Numbered from the stretch's first letter, positions 35,901-47,561 are shown. The stretch is 64,000 nucleotides of DNA from Coptis chinensis (GCA_015680905.1 CM027379.1:30646501-30710500), one strand, 5' to 3'. The notes: generated by a model not told the origin, from the sequence alone. Program-made: numbers and translations.

Positions 35901-36400
35901 CTTCTTACCCCTAAAGTAGCCATTCCTACCAATGTATGGAATGGATTTTGTACTACTCAGCGTCAATTTGGGTATGAGTCGCGACTAATGACAATATACT
36001 ACCGACCATCACATTCCACTTTCCGGGGCAAATTTGGATGTGACTTCACGAAAGCGTTCTTAGTTTTTCCGACTATCTATGCGGCTATTGTCCCTCATCG
36101 TTTGATTTCGTTACGTTGATAATAGGAAACCTTGCTCAATCAAACCATAGGTTTTTGTTTAACGTTTTAGAGAATACAGTTACCTTTGCTAAGGAGGAAT
36201 GTAAACTAGGATCATAATCTCATTGAGATTTTAGGTAACAATAAAACAGAAACGACCTTACTTGAACAAGATCTGTTCTATAAGGAAATACCTTTGTTTC
36301 CTTGAGTAATCAAGAGATGGGCTCACTCCTCCTATAGAGGATCGTTCTCAGTAGCCAAGCGGAAACTAGTGTCGTTACTATAGTGAATATAGCTTGTCTG
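32981..36400. other. Large mitochondrial-like DNA block in the 5' part of the CACTA element
   Basis: About 3.4 kb with the composition and style of plant mitochondrial intergenic DNA (runs such as GAAAGAGCAACGC, AAGCGAGGAGC and CGCTCGCCCGCC), unlike the AT-rich CACTA sequence either side. It contains a 30-bp tandem repeat at about 35191-35250 (CTGCAAATCCAAAGCTATCT twice). Repeated segments starting AGCTTCTTTATACCCT occur near 34081 and 34259. Open frames at 35514-35774 and 35895-36119 are short and unrecognised. No standard mitochondrial gene is identified. Confidence 0.45.
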
Positions 36401-37009
36401 AACTAGAGGGTATACAATCATTGCAAAAAAATACTTGAAACTAGAGGGTATCACATCTCATCGCCAAAAACAAATATATACATAAAAAAAAATACTTGAA
36501 ATAGAGACTGCCAGAATCCTTTGAACTTGGTTAGTTGGTCACCTTCAACAAAAACAAATGTGAATAGTGAGGACGACATGGTTAAAATCAGTAAAAGAAG
36601 CAAGTGAAGAAGACATGGTTAAAATCAGCAAAAAAAAAAAAGTTGCTATTTTTATGAAAATGGTTACCTCGAGTGATTGAATAATGAGGACGATGACGAG
36701 TTGATGTGAAGAAAACGAGTTGAGTTGTAGTTTTATAGGCACGTATACCCCCACAACTAACTTTATGATAATTCTCTCAAAATCTAATTCCCGTTTCTCA
36801 CGAGATAAGGTTGTGGGAGTCCACAACAATTCTAATTCTAGCAGTTTTTTATCCAAACGGGTTGTGAGAATCGTAAACCCGCGGGAATCCTAAGAGTCGT
36901 GGAACTGGGAAGTTGTGGGGGAGAGACCGAGAGATTAGCGGGAATATCCAATTTGAACGAGTTTCGCCGTATTTTTTATTTTTTTTGGCGTATTTGACTA
37001 TTTAGGCCC
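36401..37009. other. CACTA internal sequence without recognised features
   Basis: AT-rich, with a short local repeat around AAAATACTTGAAA (36427-36500) and GACATGGTTAAAATCAG twice (about 36570-36620). Nothing coding is supported. Confidence 0.4.
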
Positions 37010-37395
37010 AAAATATCGATATCAAGCCCAAAATGGATATATATCGGTGTACCCAAAAACCGATATATATCGGATATTTGGATATATCCATTTTTTTGGG
37101 TAACCAGTCCAAACTATTTAAAATATCGGATATATCAGAAATATCGGATATATACCAGAAATATATTGGAAATATCGGATTTATATTAAAAAATGATCAA
37201 AAAGTCAATTGATATATATCGTAAATATCGGATATATCGATTATATCGGCAATATAAAATTTTATATCGGAAATTCCGATATATAGCGGGGAAAAAGGGT
37301 TCTATATTCGGTGGATATATGTCGGAAATATCGATATCTGTGTACCCAAATACCGATATATATCGGATATATCGGCGATATTTTGGTCCTTGTTT
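37010..37395. repeat. Array of GGATATATCGG-like palindromic units
   Basis: Irregular repeats of ATATATCGGATATATCGG and its variants, next to the right subterminal repeats of the CACTA element. Related in style to 5925-6360 but not a direct copy. Confidence 0.75.
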
Positions 37396-37404
37396 GGCAT
37401 AAAG

Positions 37405-37651
37405 TCATAAACCACGGTAGAAAGTGGAAAATTTATATATCACTGTTTATGTTTAAGGTAGTGGGGATGTTGAGTATTCTCATGCTGAAAAAAAAACTAA
37501 CCATGGTATATGGCCCAACTTATCCCACGGTTTTCATATAACTGTGACATATACTAGTAAACCAATGACCAAAAATATTTCCGCCGTGGTATATAAGTAT
37601 TTCCCACGGTTTTTGGAATAACCGTGGTATATGTGTCATTCTGTAGTAGTG
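37405..37651. repeat. CACTA right end: subterminal repeats and terminal inverted repeat
   Basis: Mirror of the left end, with several TCCCACGGTTTT and CCGTGGTATATAAG units, finishing at GTGTCATTCTGTAGTAGTG. Confidence 0.85.
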
Positions 37652-37654
37652 TCA

Positions 37655-37910
37655 ACTTGCCTTTCAGTTTCCTACTTGAATTAAGACAACGGCAAGTCAA
37701 GAGAGGACGTTAAACAGAGATCGGAAAGAGATACACTCGACCTTAGTGTATAAGTAGTTGTCGGGTGCAAGCTTTGAAGTAGCGCGCTACCCGCTAGGTT
37801 AAATCAAATCAATGAATCAGATTCCCACTGGGATAAAGACTATCAAGTCGACCTTCCTCAGGACTTGCCCGGAAAGAGAAGGGAGAATCAATCTCTCTTT
37901 CCGATGCGAT
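37655..37910. other. Mitochondrial-like non-coding DNA inside the Mutator-like element (right part)
   Basis: Continuation of the 6500-7347 segment on the other side of the CACTA insertion. The composition is similar and there is no reading frame of note. It gives way to AT-rich sequence, then to the 41-base A tract and the right TIR. Confidence 0.42.
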
Positions 37911-38016
37911 ATCCGATATATGATGTGATTTGTTGACTTATCCCACATGTTTGTTTCCGCTTTATTTACTAATTAAGGCGAGTTTTTTGATTTCATAAGA
38001 CACAAGTTATTTTTAG

Positions 38017-38057
<41 letters not shown>
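38017..38057 (+). repeat. 41-base poly-A tract
   Basis: Uninterrupted A run directly inside the right TIR of the Mutator-like element. It may be a microsatellite grown from a short A stretch, or the tail of a retroposed sequence. Confidence 0.9.
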
Positions 38058-38058
<1 letters not shown>

Positions 38059-38201
38059 AGGGGCAGTTAAAGTATTAAGTAAAATATTGACGTTGGTGTG
38101 ATGGGGAGAAAACAAAATAGGGGTTTATATCTAAAGAATCATAAAATGGGGGATTTAGTCTAAATATGTATATAAAATGGGAAGTTTAGTCTAATTAACC
38201 C
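38058..38201 (-). repeat. Right terminal inverted repeat of the Mutator-like element
   Basis: Inverted copy of 6370-6482. Near the outer end it has a second, diverged copy of the TAGACTAAA..CCCATTTTAT block, which lengthens it by about 30 bases. It is preceded inward by a 41-base A tract (38017-38057). Confidence 0.85.
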
Positions 38202-38210
38202 GATATTTTA

Positions 38211-38857
38211 TCCTATGATATAGCCCATTTTCAGAATGTGTTTAACAAACAAAGCCCATAAAAGTAATATGGACTAATGAATGTCAAAGGCTCAAAGCTA
38301 CAGCAATTTAAGATATATATGAAATAAAGTTTGAAGGGAAAACCCAAGTATCCTATCAAAAAAAGAAGAAGCAACTTCTGTGCTTCCCCGAGTTAGCTCG
38401 TAGTTTGAACTTGTGCAATTAATATCCAACAACAATATTTCTGATTGTGAGGAGTTCAAACCCATAATTAATTCAAGGGTCAAACTTGTCAGTACAATTA
38501 CGAATAGTTGCTAGTCTTGCAATCTTGGAGTAATGGAGTGGGTAGGCATATTATTTGATAAACTGCGACTCTTATTATTTATAAAGATAAAGATGACTTG
38601 ATATTTAGTTTAAGGTATTTTGTCAGGCCCACGAATGTTTTCTCGAGTGGATATTTAGCGAGTAGCATGTACGCAACTCTAGAAAAGAGTTGTCTCGCAG
38701 CATTTATCATAATATGTGAGGTGGCAAGTAAGTAGAGACTAGAGAGGTCCCAGTGTCCAGCTTTTGAGCTTCCTGATCATCTTTTAGGCCGGTCCATATT
38801 TCTTACTTGTCACACAGTCCCACACTCTTTTCTTTGTTCGAAAACACACAACTTGGA
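38211..38857. other. Intergenic region upstream of the PHD-finger gene
   Basis: About 650 bases between the Mutator-like element and the first exon. It should hold the promoter and 5' UTR. No clear motif beyond AT-rich stretches was recognised. The transposon nest lies only ~650 bp upstream of the start codon. Confidence 0.5.
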
Positions 38858-41800
38858 ATGCGAGCTTCAAGTTCAATGCACAAGACGGTATATATTCATG
38901 CTTCTTAAGCTTCTATTGCAAAATTGGTTTATTTATTTTCGTTATGTGAGGTGTTGTGTGTAAGGTCTAATTTATTTACTATTTTTTTTTACATTGAGTT
39001 CTTTCCGTCTTACTTACTGTTTTAATCTATTGAATATGTATGGGCATCCAACTTAAAACCAATTGGTGACAAGTACATTTGATTGCGAGGCTTTAGAAAA
39101 ACATCAAGTAGTGGAATTTTCTTTAGTATAACATTTTTGCATTCCACCATGCTTGTCTCTGACTCACAATTACATAGTTGTTTATTTTGTATGCATGTGC
39201 TATTATATCGGTTTCTCACATCATCACGTTATTGTTCAGGGTCAAGCATGTGATGTATGTGGAGCTATTGGAGAGGCTACTGACCTTGCAACTTGTTCCA
39301 ACTGCCGGAGTTCTCATGAACATGTGTAAGATTACTCTTTATCAATGTTACATGGATGCAATGTATTTCAAAATAATCTATGTCAGATGCGTGTCCACCT
39401 ATCCTCATCGGACATGCCAAATGCACAAATTTTATGTGATATACCTTAAGTTTTGCTACTTCACTTTGTCGGACACTTTTTATCCATGTCGGATACGGAT
39501 ACACGTGCCTGTGTCATTGTAATTTAGCCTTTTATAGTTATCTCAACATCCAATTTAACTGGTCCTCATAAGATTGTTTTGCGTCGTTTCTAAAATCTGC
39601 AAATTTTTTCACCTCCAGAAGTAAGAGATGTTACAATGGAGTTTGAAAATGCTCTTTCTATGGCCACAATTTTCTATGGCAATTTGAGGGAATGCTTTGA
39701 ACGAAAAAAGCAGCACTTCCAGGAACCGAAAGGCCTTGGAAGCAGCTGCCTTTCGAAATGTACAAGTGTTTGAAGAACTCCAGTAATAACTATTAATACC
39801 TCACATATTGAGAAGAAGTTGTAGATTAAGAGTGTTGTGTTTCACTTAGTTAGTCTCTTTGTGCATGGAGTTGATTGTCACCATGTGACGGTCCCAATCA
39901 AAAGATACCTCACTTGTAATCAGAACTTCAGATAGCTGGACAATTTAACTTCTATCTGATCTACTTTAACATTTTAACTCCATCACGTGGCAATGAAAGT
40001 TAGGTTTAGAAAATATAATTGACTTTCTAGACTCAGTTAGACCATATGGTTAAAGTCCAATATTGGACACAGAATTTGCCATAAGATTTCTTGGTGGATA
40101 AAACAGACAAATCCCACATTTAATTATATTTTTGAATTCTGATAATCCCACGTAATGTTTACTGTTATTAAGAAACATGTTTTGTTATTCTCCGTTTCAG
40201 TTATTGCATGCGGATCAATCTCCTTGAAGTTCCAAAGATTTGGTGGTGTGAAGCATGTCAATCACAAAGGAACCTGATTTCACCAAAATATCCTGGGCAA
40301 ATTTTGCCTGAAAGGCAGAAGACATGGGACACAGGTAATGGCTCCTCCAAAGGTTCCAGCATATGCAATACTACTGGGAAGCCTGCGGCACATCCAGTTC
40401 ACAGAAGTGCTTCCAATAAGGTTAAAACTGCTAAAGTGAACTATCTCCCTCCTGAAGATTACTATGAACTGTCATCTGGAGCCAAGCCAAAGGCTTCTTT
40501 ACAAAATCTTTTTACCTCACAAACGGATTCCTTTAAAACTAATCATGGTCTTGGTTCTAAGAAGACTCCTTTGCCTATGACAGCTTTTTTCAAGTTATCT
40601 TGTGAAAAAGACCACCATAGGTTTCATGGCCATCCAAAGCCTCCCTCAATTCCTATAGCAATGACTGGGACTGTTCAGCCTCCTGCAATTTCTACAGGAC
40701 AGACTAAGACTAATCTGAAGCGACACCTAGAGCCTCCCACAACTACGACTCAAACTAAGACTGATCTAGAACAGCAAGCTGTACCATTGCATGTCTTGAG
40801 ATCCCAGGTTCATTTCCCATCTAAATCTTCCACCTCTGAATGTTCACGTAAAGTGGAGGCTCTTAGGACAAAGGTGATGAGGCAAAGTGTTCCTGAAGTG
40901 CATCATTCTCCTTCAAACCGCATTGGAGGTGTGGTTCATGGTGCCAAAGAGAAATGCGTTGTTGAGAAAACACTATCTGGAACGTTTAAGTGTGCAGGTG
41001 TAGTTTCCTTGCTTTGATTGTACGAGAGTTTATATTCTTCATAAGTTGTTTGTAAAAGGATATTTGTGTTACAATGGTATATCTTTGTATGCTTCTAAAT
41101 TTGATCTAAATTTGATGTAGGCAATGTTATACCATCAAAGGAGTATGCTTGCAAAAAAGAACCTGAAGACACTGTTACTTGTCTAGATAAAAATACAACT
41201 TCAAATTCCAAAACTTCATTTAGATTTGGAGAGGAAGATCTTCCAAACTCCCCTGCAATAAAATCGACATGGAAGTGAGTAACTTTACATTGATGAATAT
41301 ATGATGTATTATTCGTTATTTTTAATTTCAAAAGATGGCGATGTTTTCCCTTCTGCTAGATATGTAGACACTAGACAGCCATTTTATAATGTTATACTTT
41401 TTTATTTAATCTGGTCAATGCCCTGGTTGTAATTTAGGCTAATATGTGAAAAACTACTGTTACATAGGGAGTAAACGTGTGTCGTGGTCCATTTATCGTT
41501 TGCCTTCTCCATTGGACCATGTAGGCATCAATAGTATAAGCCAGTGATATCATTCTGGTGTCAAGTTTTATCGTAGTTGATTTCTTGTTAGAGTAAGTTT
41601 TAGCAACAAGATTATGGTTTAATTGTGTGTTCTTTGAAGAAAGAAAGTTCTAGTTATATCTATTTTAATGCCTTAAGATATAAAAGTCTAATGGCTACGC
41701 CAAAATTTGACATTTTGGCGTTCCTATGACACACATTGGCTCCCACGAGGCAATCGCTTTGGTGCATTTCTGCGCGCTTCTAGCTTGCCATAGATTGTCT

Positions 41801-44800
41801 CCTCAAGATCGTTCTGACAATATTAAATGATGTGATTTAAGCATATTAGTTTCTATGTCATTAAGGAGTATTAGAATAAGGTTCAATAACTATTTCGAGG
41901 TTGGTAATTTATGGTTATTTCTAAATTTGAAGTTAGAATACCCCCTATAATAAGCAACCTCAAAGTTGTAATCAAGCCTTATTCTTATACTGCTTAATGA
42001 CATGGAAACTAATGTACTCTAAATCACATCATGAATTTATCTTAAAATTTTGAATCGACTGTACAAAAACTACAAAATATTCTCTCTCTGCTACAGGTTG
42101 ATCTTCCCTCTTTTCCACCTAAATATTTTCCTTTTGCCCATATTTTTTTCCCTTTCATGTGCTATCCTTACCATACCAAGCCATTGCAATCCCAACATCA
42201 CATGCCTTATTCTATTTATTTATTTATTGTATATTTTATTTTGTTTTATATTTTGATCGGTGTAATTTATTTATTAATATGAAACAAACCAAAAGAAAGT
42301 AGGTTGAGGTGTCCTACCAGTATAACAACAAAGCATTTACTAAAATCAACATAAAATCAAGAAATTACTAAGCAAAGGTCCCTGATCAACAAATCAAGGA
42401 ATCCCATCAAAACATAAAATGGCTAAAAGGTATATCCCTCTTCTCGTCATTCACCTTAGACCAAAAGAATAAAAGGCCATTGATAGACAATTAGACACGA
42501 TGACCTCCTCCATAGTCTTCACTTTTTCGAAATGCCTGCAATTCCTTCCCAACCAAATTCCCCACAAAATGGCAAAATGAATCATGCTCCAAATATAATA
42601 TGTCTTCTGTTTCCTGCGTGAACTCTCAAAATTTCCTCTCCTCTAAGCTGCCTGATAGGCTTTAATAGAGATTCATATTTTACTCCAAAGCTTCTTATAT
42701 TTATGGTGTAGATTTTAGGTTGTGAAGGGTAGGGTAGCTATTTTTTAATTTTCTCTTCACCTCAAAGAAGCTTAGTAAAATGTTTAATATTGTTCATTCA
42801 AAAAAGAAACGAGTGTTATACTAAATAATGGATGGAAATCTTGGAATGGTCTTTATGCATGTATAATTGTATAACAATACACAACATTAAGAGACAAACA
42901 CGTAGGTGTTGTGATATGGGTTTTAACAATACTGAGTGAGAATGGTAGGCATTAACTTACCAGTTTTAAGGCTACATCTGTGTAACCGGATGCTGTATCT
43001 TTTAAACACTCGCCTATATTCATGCTCACTGGAAATATATCATTTTCAATTGAATGAGTTTAGTTCATTGTAACTATTATTTCAATGGAATATATACTTT
43101 AGATTTTGAAATATGTTGAGGTACTGTCTTCAACAAGTGCTTTTTTTTTTCTTTTCTTTTTTGGATTAATGGCTAAATGTACAGCTGCTTTCTGTAGGGG
43201 AAGCTTTGAGATTCTTGGTACAACATATGGTACATTTTATGCTCACCCTCCAGAAAGAAGTTCTCGTGAAGCGTGTCAAGTTTCACAGCAAATGGATGCA
43301 ATGCTTAAGTTTAAGCTTGTGCCTCGTCTTGATGTGTGGCCACAGATATTTAACATTGGTCCTCCTTGTTCTGATGACATTGCTCTCTTTTTTTGCGCTT
43401 TCAATTCCTACAGGTCTGGATTAGCAATTATATTTGGACCTCTGTTTATCAATTATCTATAAGGTCAAATTTAACCATCACACTCAATCCTTTAGGTGCA
43501 AAGAGGAATACATTGACCTTCTCAATATGATCGAGGAGCGTGATTCGAGCCTGCAGACCTTTTTGGCTGGTGCTGAACTATTGATATTTTCTTCGAGACA
43601 TTTGTCAGTTGAATCACAGAGTAAGTGTTTCTTTTTATCCTCTTATAAACAATAGACGAGAAGGGCAACACCTAGTTATTTTACTGATCAGGGTTGAAGC
43701 CTTGAACTAATAAAACGGTTTGTTGATTGGTTGTGAAACTTGGTATGGTATCAAGATCCTGATGGTTTGGAGGGTTATGTAGAAGAAGAGTTAGAGACCT
43801 AGTGGACTAGTTCAGTAGCGCCTAACTTCATATGTTTTTTTGTGTTTTAAATTGTGGAAATGTTTGGATTATGCCTTTTCACTAAGTAATTTGTTTGGTT
43901 TGTTTCTATATGATTGCTCAAAAGAGCGCGCGGGGGGTGGGGTCAATCTTTTTGGGGAGCTTAGATTTCAGGATTTCCTTCGTAATTGGGATACTCTAGT
44001 TTTGGAAGTTAATTCTTGTAACTGAGTTGTTTAATAAGTATTTTGTTTGGTTTGTTTATATATGAATATACCTTTATTGATCAAAAGAAGAAAACAAAAA
44101 GGTTGTGTTTGGTTCAAGGAAAATTGAGAAAAAGAAAGTGTTTTCATGGAAATTGAAAACTTTTGAATGTTTGGTTTACAATGGAAAATGAAAAACTAGA
44201 AAACAAATTCTTCAAATGTATTCAAAAGCAGGAAAACAACCTCCATTTTAACAGAGAGGAAGTTGTTTTCTATTTTTGACGGAAGAGAGAAAGAGGTGGA
44301 GAGATTTTAGAGATTGCAGGTTTCAAAAGGTTTTGATTCCCTACTTCGCGCATGTTTTACAAGCCTTGATCTAGTGCTCCCAAACTACACTCAACTACAA
44401 CAAACTTTCCCATTTTCAACCAAATACACAAAATCCAAATTCTTAGAATATCATTACATGGAAAACCAAATCAAATAATCTGTTTTCTTTTAGAATCAGA
44501 TTTCAGTGAACCAAACACAGCCAAAGAGTGTTTTGTTTGGAGAACCAATACACATTTTTATGAAATGAAATTTGACTATGTTGAGATACTTGTTGGGATG
44601 TGTGAAAAGCCTTGCAGTATACTGTAAATGTTCTTGGGCCTCTCCACTTATCACCTTCTTTGTTTTAGTTTGATGCTCATAAAGTTTAAGATGGTGTCAG
44701 AGTAGGCTATTGAGTTTAGCCCAAAGGGCGTGTTTACTCCACGTCACTCAAATGTGTTGTCCATGTGTCAGGCTCAAGTAATGTGTCACACATGAGGGGG

Positions 44801-45068
44801 CGTGTTTAGATGTTTAATGTGTTATAGTCCCACATGGTTGTGTGAAGCCTTGCAATATAGTATAAATGTTTCTTGGCCTCTCCACTTATCACCAACTGTT
44901 TTTAACTTCGATGCTCGACTTCTTCATTTCATGTTGTATTATGTTAAAATGATTGTCAAAGAATTAATAGTGCCTAGCCAGCTTCCGCTTTTCAAAACAT
45001 TACCTATGAGGTTATGAGAGACTATTCTATTTTTATTTTTATTTTTTTTAGGTTCTGGTAAAATGTGA

Positions 45069-45102
<34 letters not shown>

Positions 45103-46513
45103 ATAAGCTAACTTTGTAGGATGAGATATCCCACTCAGATACAACAAAGGGAAAGACAGATACAATATTGATACTAGAAAAATAAAAAACTACAACTACG
45201 AGAGAAAACTAAAACAAAGGGATGCAGTCATACATGGCCAAGCAAGGAACCCTATCTGAACTATAATATCTCCGAAAGATGTATCTGTCCACTACTTCGA
45301 CTAGAGAAAGACTTATAGGTTGAAGAAATGGAAGCTGTGAAATAAAGCTTCTTGCGAGACTTGTTAAGAGTGTTAGGCTTGCGAACGTATTAAGAAAATT
45401 ATGTAGATGTAGTTAAGTAGAGTCCAAAACTAAGGAAAGTATCTAACAGGAGGCGGGCACTGCTAAAAGAGGTTATATCTCACATTTTATATACTACAAT
45501 CTTTTGTATACATACCTATTTGGACTTTCACAATTTTTTCATTTTCATGCGCTTTAGCGTAAATGTATTATGTAATCGTTTAATTACTAATTTATAATCT
45601 TTTTGAGGTACACTTATTTTAAACACAAGAAGTTTTAATTTAAGAATTCTCACAAGGTGAACATCCATTAGTGTGATGCGTGCACACACATAATTCTAAA
45701 GGTGGACCTACACAATAAATTAAGGAGGAAGGACTGGCTTTTTTGTGGAGATGACCTCCCCACGACCCACCATGAAGCTCATCCTCACAAAAAGTCGAAA
45801 ACTCGGCTCATTCAATTTGTCTAACATTGACAAAAGTTGTCTTGAAGTTTTGGTATTTTCTAACGGTCTACCGTTTCTCATTTTCACTACACTCGGTTGA
45901 TAAGGTTAGACATATTCAACGGTCTGATTTCTTTCTGTGATGATGTTCTTCATGGAGGGGGGATTGTCATTTTAAGCGTACACGTTTTCATTTGTATCTT
46001 GTAGCCCACAAAGCCATATGCAATTTCAGAAAACTATCTTTTGTTGAGCTTCCACTGAAATTGCTTTTTATAACACTTTACCAGGATTAAACAAACAGTT
46101 CTATCTGTGGGGTGTTTTTCGTAGTTTGAAGAGCCGCTTGTGTTCTGGATCTTTGAATAAGAGTCAACATCAAATTCAGGCCGGATCATGCAAATCCGAA
46201 AATGATGGTAAGAACTCAATAAATCTTATGGAAGTGCAGTCTGGGACTGCAAACAATGTGGCTGATGCGTATAGATCATTAAAGTTGTTTTCCTGCTTAT
46301 CTGTACCATCCAAATTGAAGAATTTGTTTTGCAGGACCATTGCCAAATATCAGTGAGGATCAGCGAGGTGACCTTGACACGCCCCCTGGTTTCGAAAGAC
46401 CAATTTACCTTCCTCGAGTACCTAGGCCAGATAGCTGTAAGAGTAGCATAGGCAATTCACAAGATTCAACCAGTTCAGACATCCCCCCAGGCTTTGCAAG
46501 TAGAGATAAGTAA
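38858..46513 (+). CDS. PHD-finger protein of the AIPP2-like family, 8 exons, 569 aa
   Basis: Probably a nuclear chromatin reader. Arabidopsis AIPP2-type proteins pair a PHD finger with a SPOC-like domain and act in gene silencing. Exons: 38858-38887, 39240-39325, 40201-40997, 41121-41274, 43198-43413, 43496-43620, 46085-46207, 46335-46513. All borders are GT-AG and the phases add up to 1710 nt with no stop. The PHD finger (residues ~11-57) has CDVC, CSNC, HEHVYC and WWCEAC, the full Cys4-His-Cys3 set. A low-complexity region of ~270 residues follows. The AIPP2-like SPOC-like domain then runs through GSFEILG..YGTFYAHPPE, FKLVPRLDVWPQIFNIGPP, DDIALFFCAF, GAELLIFSSRHL and FYLWGVFRSLKSR. Two PPGF motifs lie in the tail. 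The long introns carry a LINE remnant and MITEs. The first, 10-codon exon is the least certain. Confidence 0.88.
41824..42038. mobile_element. MITE-like inverted repeat in intron 4 of the PHD gene
   Basis: The left end TAAATGATGTGATTTAAGCA is mirrored by the right end (CTAAATCACATCATGAATTT). The pairing continues through GTTTCTATGTCATTAA / TTAATGACATGGAAAC and AGAATAAGG / CCTTATTCT. About 215 bp, non-coding. The superfamily is not assigned. Confidence 0.75.
42290..42650 (-). mobile_element. LINE remnant in intron 4 of the PHD gene
   Basis: The minus strand around 42480-42600 encodes HFAILWGIWLGRNCRHFEKV, the C-terminal motif of plant LINE reverse transcriptases, the same motif as in the left-edge LINE. 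The rest of the element is missing or unrecognisable, and boundaries are approximate. Confidence 0.65.
44101..44522. mobile_element. MITE with GGCTGTGTTTGGTTCA-type terminal repeats
   Basis: Ends are GGTTGTGTTTGGTTCA at 44101 and TGAACCAAACACAGCC ending at 44522. Such ends are common in plant hAT-like MITEs. About 422 bp, non-coding, in intron 6 of the PHD gene. I saw no clear 8-bp duplication. Confidence 0.7.
44585..44900 (+). repeat. Diverged direct repeat in intron 6 of the PHD gene
   Basis: A segment containing GAAGCCTTGCAATATAGTAT and CTTGGCCTCTCCACTTATCA (about 44845-44892) is a copy of 44605-44660 (AAAGCCTTGCAGTATACTGT .. CCTCTCCACTTATCACC). These may be remnants of a short LTR-type element. 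Confidence 0.55.
45078..45101. repeat. (TA)n microsatellite in intron 6 of the PHD gene
   Basis: About twelve uninterrupted TA units following TGTGTGTA. Confidence 0.9.
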
Positions 46514-47561
46514 TCTGATCTGTCTTCTAAGAAAAGAAGAGCTTCCTATCTTTGATGGGAATACTCAAAGCCCCCTGAAAATGGTGATGAGTGAAGGGAT
46601 GATCTACTATCTCATTTTATTCCAGGAAAATTTTCACCTAGAATTTCCACATTCTACCTTCCAAAGTTGTATTTATGTTTAACAGGTTCCACATATTTCT
46701 CATTTGGAGCGGCCAATTCAAGAAGAAATAGAATAGGATGGTTGTCAAATCCGACTCCTTTCATTAGGCAAAAATTTTACCTTAACTTGAATTTTAGAGA
46801 GAATCGTTTGAATTTTGAGGTTGGAGAGCCGGAGACGTACTATTGAACAACTTGTTGTACAGAAATCACTACTGCCCTCGTTTATATTCTGAGTAAAGCT
46901 GTGTTCAGTGGTTTAATTTGTGAAACATAGCTTACTTCATGGATTATTTACCGAGTTTTATTGCTCAATTTTTTTTGTTTTTTTTTTTTTTTTTGGTAAG
47001 TCTGTTTTAAAGGAGATCAGTAACTCTTTGATGCTGGCGGGTCGGCACCTCCCGATTTTCATTCTTCAAGGGCTTTATAATTTGTTTGATCTGAATTGAG
47101 GGGCCAAAACTCTGGTCTCTACAGATTGCTCATTTAACCTTTCGAATGCGAAATCAGTCGTCCAACTGGAGATGCACTACTGTTTATTCTTATCTATTGA
47201 AAATTCGTTGGATAAATTTTTTGATCGTGTAGAAAGTTTTTACTTAAAATTTGTAGTCGGAGACTCTGAGTAAGTGAATAATGCAACATGGTGGTCCATA
47301 TTGCCAAAGCACTCTTCATAATCTGGTTTTGGTACATGCACGAAGGCGAAGGTGTCACTTTCATCGAAAAGATATTAGAAAATTTATCCTGACCAAGACA
47401 AATTACGAGTGACACCACTTAATTCCTTCAAGATGACGCAATTCAGCCGAGTTTTAACACCAACATTCTAACAATAAGATGACCGGTCTCAAACGCAATA
47501 AAATATGCATGTGCACAACATAACGCATTAAAACTATGAACCAAATAAGAATTTAATTCAT
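46514..47561. other. Convergent intergenic region (3' flanks of the PHD gene and the oxidase gene)
   Basis: About 1 kb between two genes that point toward each other. It should contain both 3' UTRs. It contains a T-rich tract near 46970-46994. No gene is supported. Confidence 0.5.

Larger units (their letters stand above)
7345..37654 (-). mobile_element. CACTA (En/Spm) transposon, ~30.3 kb including a nested retrotransposon
   Basis: The element proper is 7348-37651. It begins CACTACTACAGAATGACAC and ends with the inverted copy of the same sequence up to TGTAGTAGTG. The 3-bp duplication TCA flanks it (7345-7347 and 37652-37654), as expected for CACTA elements. The subterminal regions (7365-7620 and 37405-37635) are packed with direct and inverted copies of ACCGTGGTATAT, the kind of repeat that the TNPA-type protein binds. 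Two genes lie on the minus strand: a TNP2 transposase (31905 to 15939, split by a gypsy element) and a Transposase_24 / DUF8039 / Ulp1-like gene (about 15700 to 7881). Without the 12.4-kb gypsy insert the element is about 17.9 kb. Confidence 0.92.
6361..38210. mobile_element. Mutator-like element (Pack-MULE-like) with 9-bp TSD, enclosing later insertions
   Basis: The element proper is 6370-38201. The 9-bp duplication GATATTTTA is at 6361-6369 and 38202-38210. The termini are inverted: GGGTTAATTAGACTAAAC starts at 6370, and its complement ends at 38201. The TIRs extend about 110 bases on the left (to ~6482) and about 144 on the right (38058-38201). The right TIR is longer because of a ~30-base internal duplication. 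A 9-bp duplication with long TIRs is characteristic of Mutator-like elements. Removing the CACTA insertion leaves about 1.5 kb, with no MURA-type transposase and an interior that looks like mitochondrial intergenic DNA. It is therefore a non-autonomous element that probably captured foreign DNA. The ends are observed; the class is inferred from them. Confidence 0.82.

Noticed and set aside
35514-36119. Two open frames considered as mitochondrial gene fragments
   Set aside because: No recognisable motif; the surrounding DNA is intergenic in character.
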